This document shows positions 6,452 to 6,743 of a stretch of 6,743 nucleotides of DNA, piece after piece; position 1 is the first letter of the stretch; every line of letters starts with the position of its first letter. The notes beneath the pieces are model-generated. The model was not told the DNA's origin. It did no database searches and saw only the letters and a list, made by a program, of their open reading frames with translations. The position numbers and the translations under genes were made by a program. Origin of the DNA: an uncultured Lachnospiraceae bacterium (GTDB lineage Bacteria > Bacillota > Clostridia > Lachnospirales > Lachnospiraceae); assembly GCA_947177465.1 (NCBI GenBank), contig CAMWUP010000109.1, positions 1-6,743 of the forward strand, given 5' to 3'.

Positions 6452-6457
6452 TACAGT
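6443..6457. promoter_or_regulatory. Perfect 15-bp palindrome covering a TATAAT at the tetR stop codon
   Basis: ACTGTATAATACAGT consists of 7-bp perfect arms around a single A. It contains TATAAT (6447-6452) and the tetR stop TAA (6449-6451). The -35 position at 17-nt spacing (GCAGAT) is poor, so any promoter here would be weak or activator-dependent. An operator over a -10 for the downstream gene is the plausible reading; an accidental palindrome cannot be excluded. Confidence 0.45.
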
Positions 6458-6466
6458 TTGTATAAG

Positions 6467-6486
6467 TGCAGCCTGATGTGGCTGCA
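6467..6486 (+). other. Perfect stem-loop between tetR and the downstream gene
   Basis: TGCAGCC (6467-6473) pairs exactly with GGCTGCA (6480-6486) around a 6-nt loop, TGATGT. The sequence after it (GGATTTGAAC) lacks a proper U-tract, so it is at best a weak terminator for tetR. In the mRNA it could separate tetR from the next gene as a pause or processing hairpin. Confidence 0.55.
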
Positions 6487-6535
6487 GGATTTGAACGAAA
6501 CCTTGCTGCAACAAGTTGACGGAGGAAGAAAAACA

Positions 6536-6743
6536 ATGGATACTCATTTTCAGAAACTATTGGATGATATAAAAAAATCAACAAAGACAGTACATATTCT
6601 GCCAAGTGAGGATACCATAAAAAGTGTGTTAAAAAATACGTATGAAATCAACAGTAAAAGTCTGTTGTCAGTAATTCTCGAATATACTGGTGGAATTATT
6701 ATAGATAATTGGATAAGGATTTATGGAACAGGCGAGATAAATT
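6536..6743 (+). CDS. DUF2625-like protein, 3'-truncated by the window edge
   Basis: The reading frame opens at ATG 6536, 10 nt after a good SD (GGAGG at 6521-6525), and runs without a stop through 69 codons to the window end. The visible part begins MDTHFQKLLDDIKKSTK. It then has VHILPSEDTIKSVLKNTYE, SKSLLSVILEYTGGI and IIDNWIRIYGTGEIN. The blocks LP, LLSVILEYTGG and IDNWIRIYGTG match, from memory, the N-terminal layout of DUF2625 proteins (a leucine-proline motif, then SPLGALAYETGG, then LLIDHGWLRILGSG). Function of that family is not established. No signal peptide or membrane segment is seen. By my count only 62 of 208 bases are G or C (about 30%), far below glnS or tetR, and codon use is A/T-ending, which suggests acquisition by transfer. 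It may be read from tetR or from a promoter at the tetR stop. Confidence 0.7.
   Translation, partial: MDTHFQKLLDDIKKSTKTVHILPSEDTIKSVLKNTYEINSKSLLSVILEYTGGIIIDNWIRIYGTGEIN

Noticed and set aside
6516..6544. TTGACG...GATACT as a promoter
   Set aside because: The -10 would lie inside the downstream coding region, after its start codon and good SD, so it cannot make the mRNA for that gene.
1..6743. CRISPR array, tRNA/rRNA genes, insertion sequences or attachment sites
   Set aside because: No regularly spaced repeats, cloverleaf or rRNA-like segments, transposase or integrase were seen on either strand; coding genes fill almost the whole window.

Overview
The window looks like a stretch of a Firmicutes (Clostridia) genome, most likely a gut Lachnospiraceae-type organism. 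The reasons are Shine-Dalgarno sites of the AAGGAGG type, mid-range GC (roughly half, judged by eye) with GC-rich and AT-rich patches, a bacterial-type glutaminyl-tRNA synthetase, and a DUF2225 zinc-ribbon protein, a family typical of Firmicutes. Placement below class level is inference.

Layout: (1) 2-1183, plus strand, the 3' part of a large beta-propeller-like protein whose start lies before the window. (2) 1267-5239, plus strand, a tight set of three genes: glnS, a DUF2225 protein that begins 2 nt after the glnS stop with its SD inside glnS, and a MocR-type regulator (GntR winged helix fused to an aminotransferase-like domain) 5 nt further on. No promoter or terminator is evident between them, so they are probably one transcript. 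The 83-nt gap before glnS holds a bulged hairpin but no terminator, so the propeller gene may also be joined to the unit. (3) 5223-5251, a strong hairpin overlapping the end of the MocR gene. It reads as a terminator in both directions for the convergent genes. (4) 5319-5645, minus strand, a small single-pass, highly acidic protein of unknown function. (5) 5646-5839, an AT-rich divergent promoter region with a good promoter on each strand and several inverted repeats. (6) 5840-6451, plus strand, a TetR-family regulator. (7) 6536-6743, plus strand, the start of a much more AT-rich gene (about 30% GC by my count) that resembles DUF2625 and runs off the window.

The first half is ordinary chromosomal housekeeping. 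GlnS charges tRNA-Gln. The roles of its two downstream partners are not established: DUF2225 has no known function, and the MocR target is not visible here. The right-hand part is more accessory in character: a divergent TetR/small membrane protein pair, a perfect palindrome over a TATAAT at the tetR stop codon, and a sharp fall in GC entering the DUF2625-like gene. I see no complete new defence or mobile system, no tRNA or rRNA, no CRISPR array and no insertion sequence. The best leads are the regulatory architecture around tetR and the composition boundary near 6490, whose meaning depends on sequence beyond 6743.
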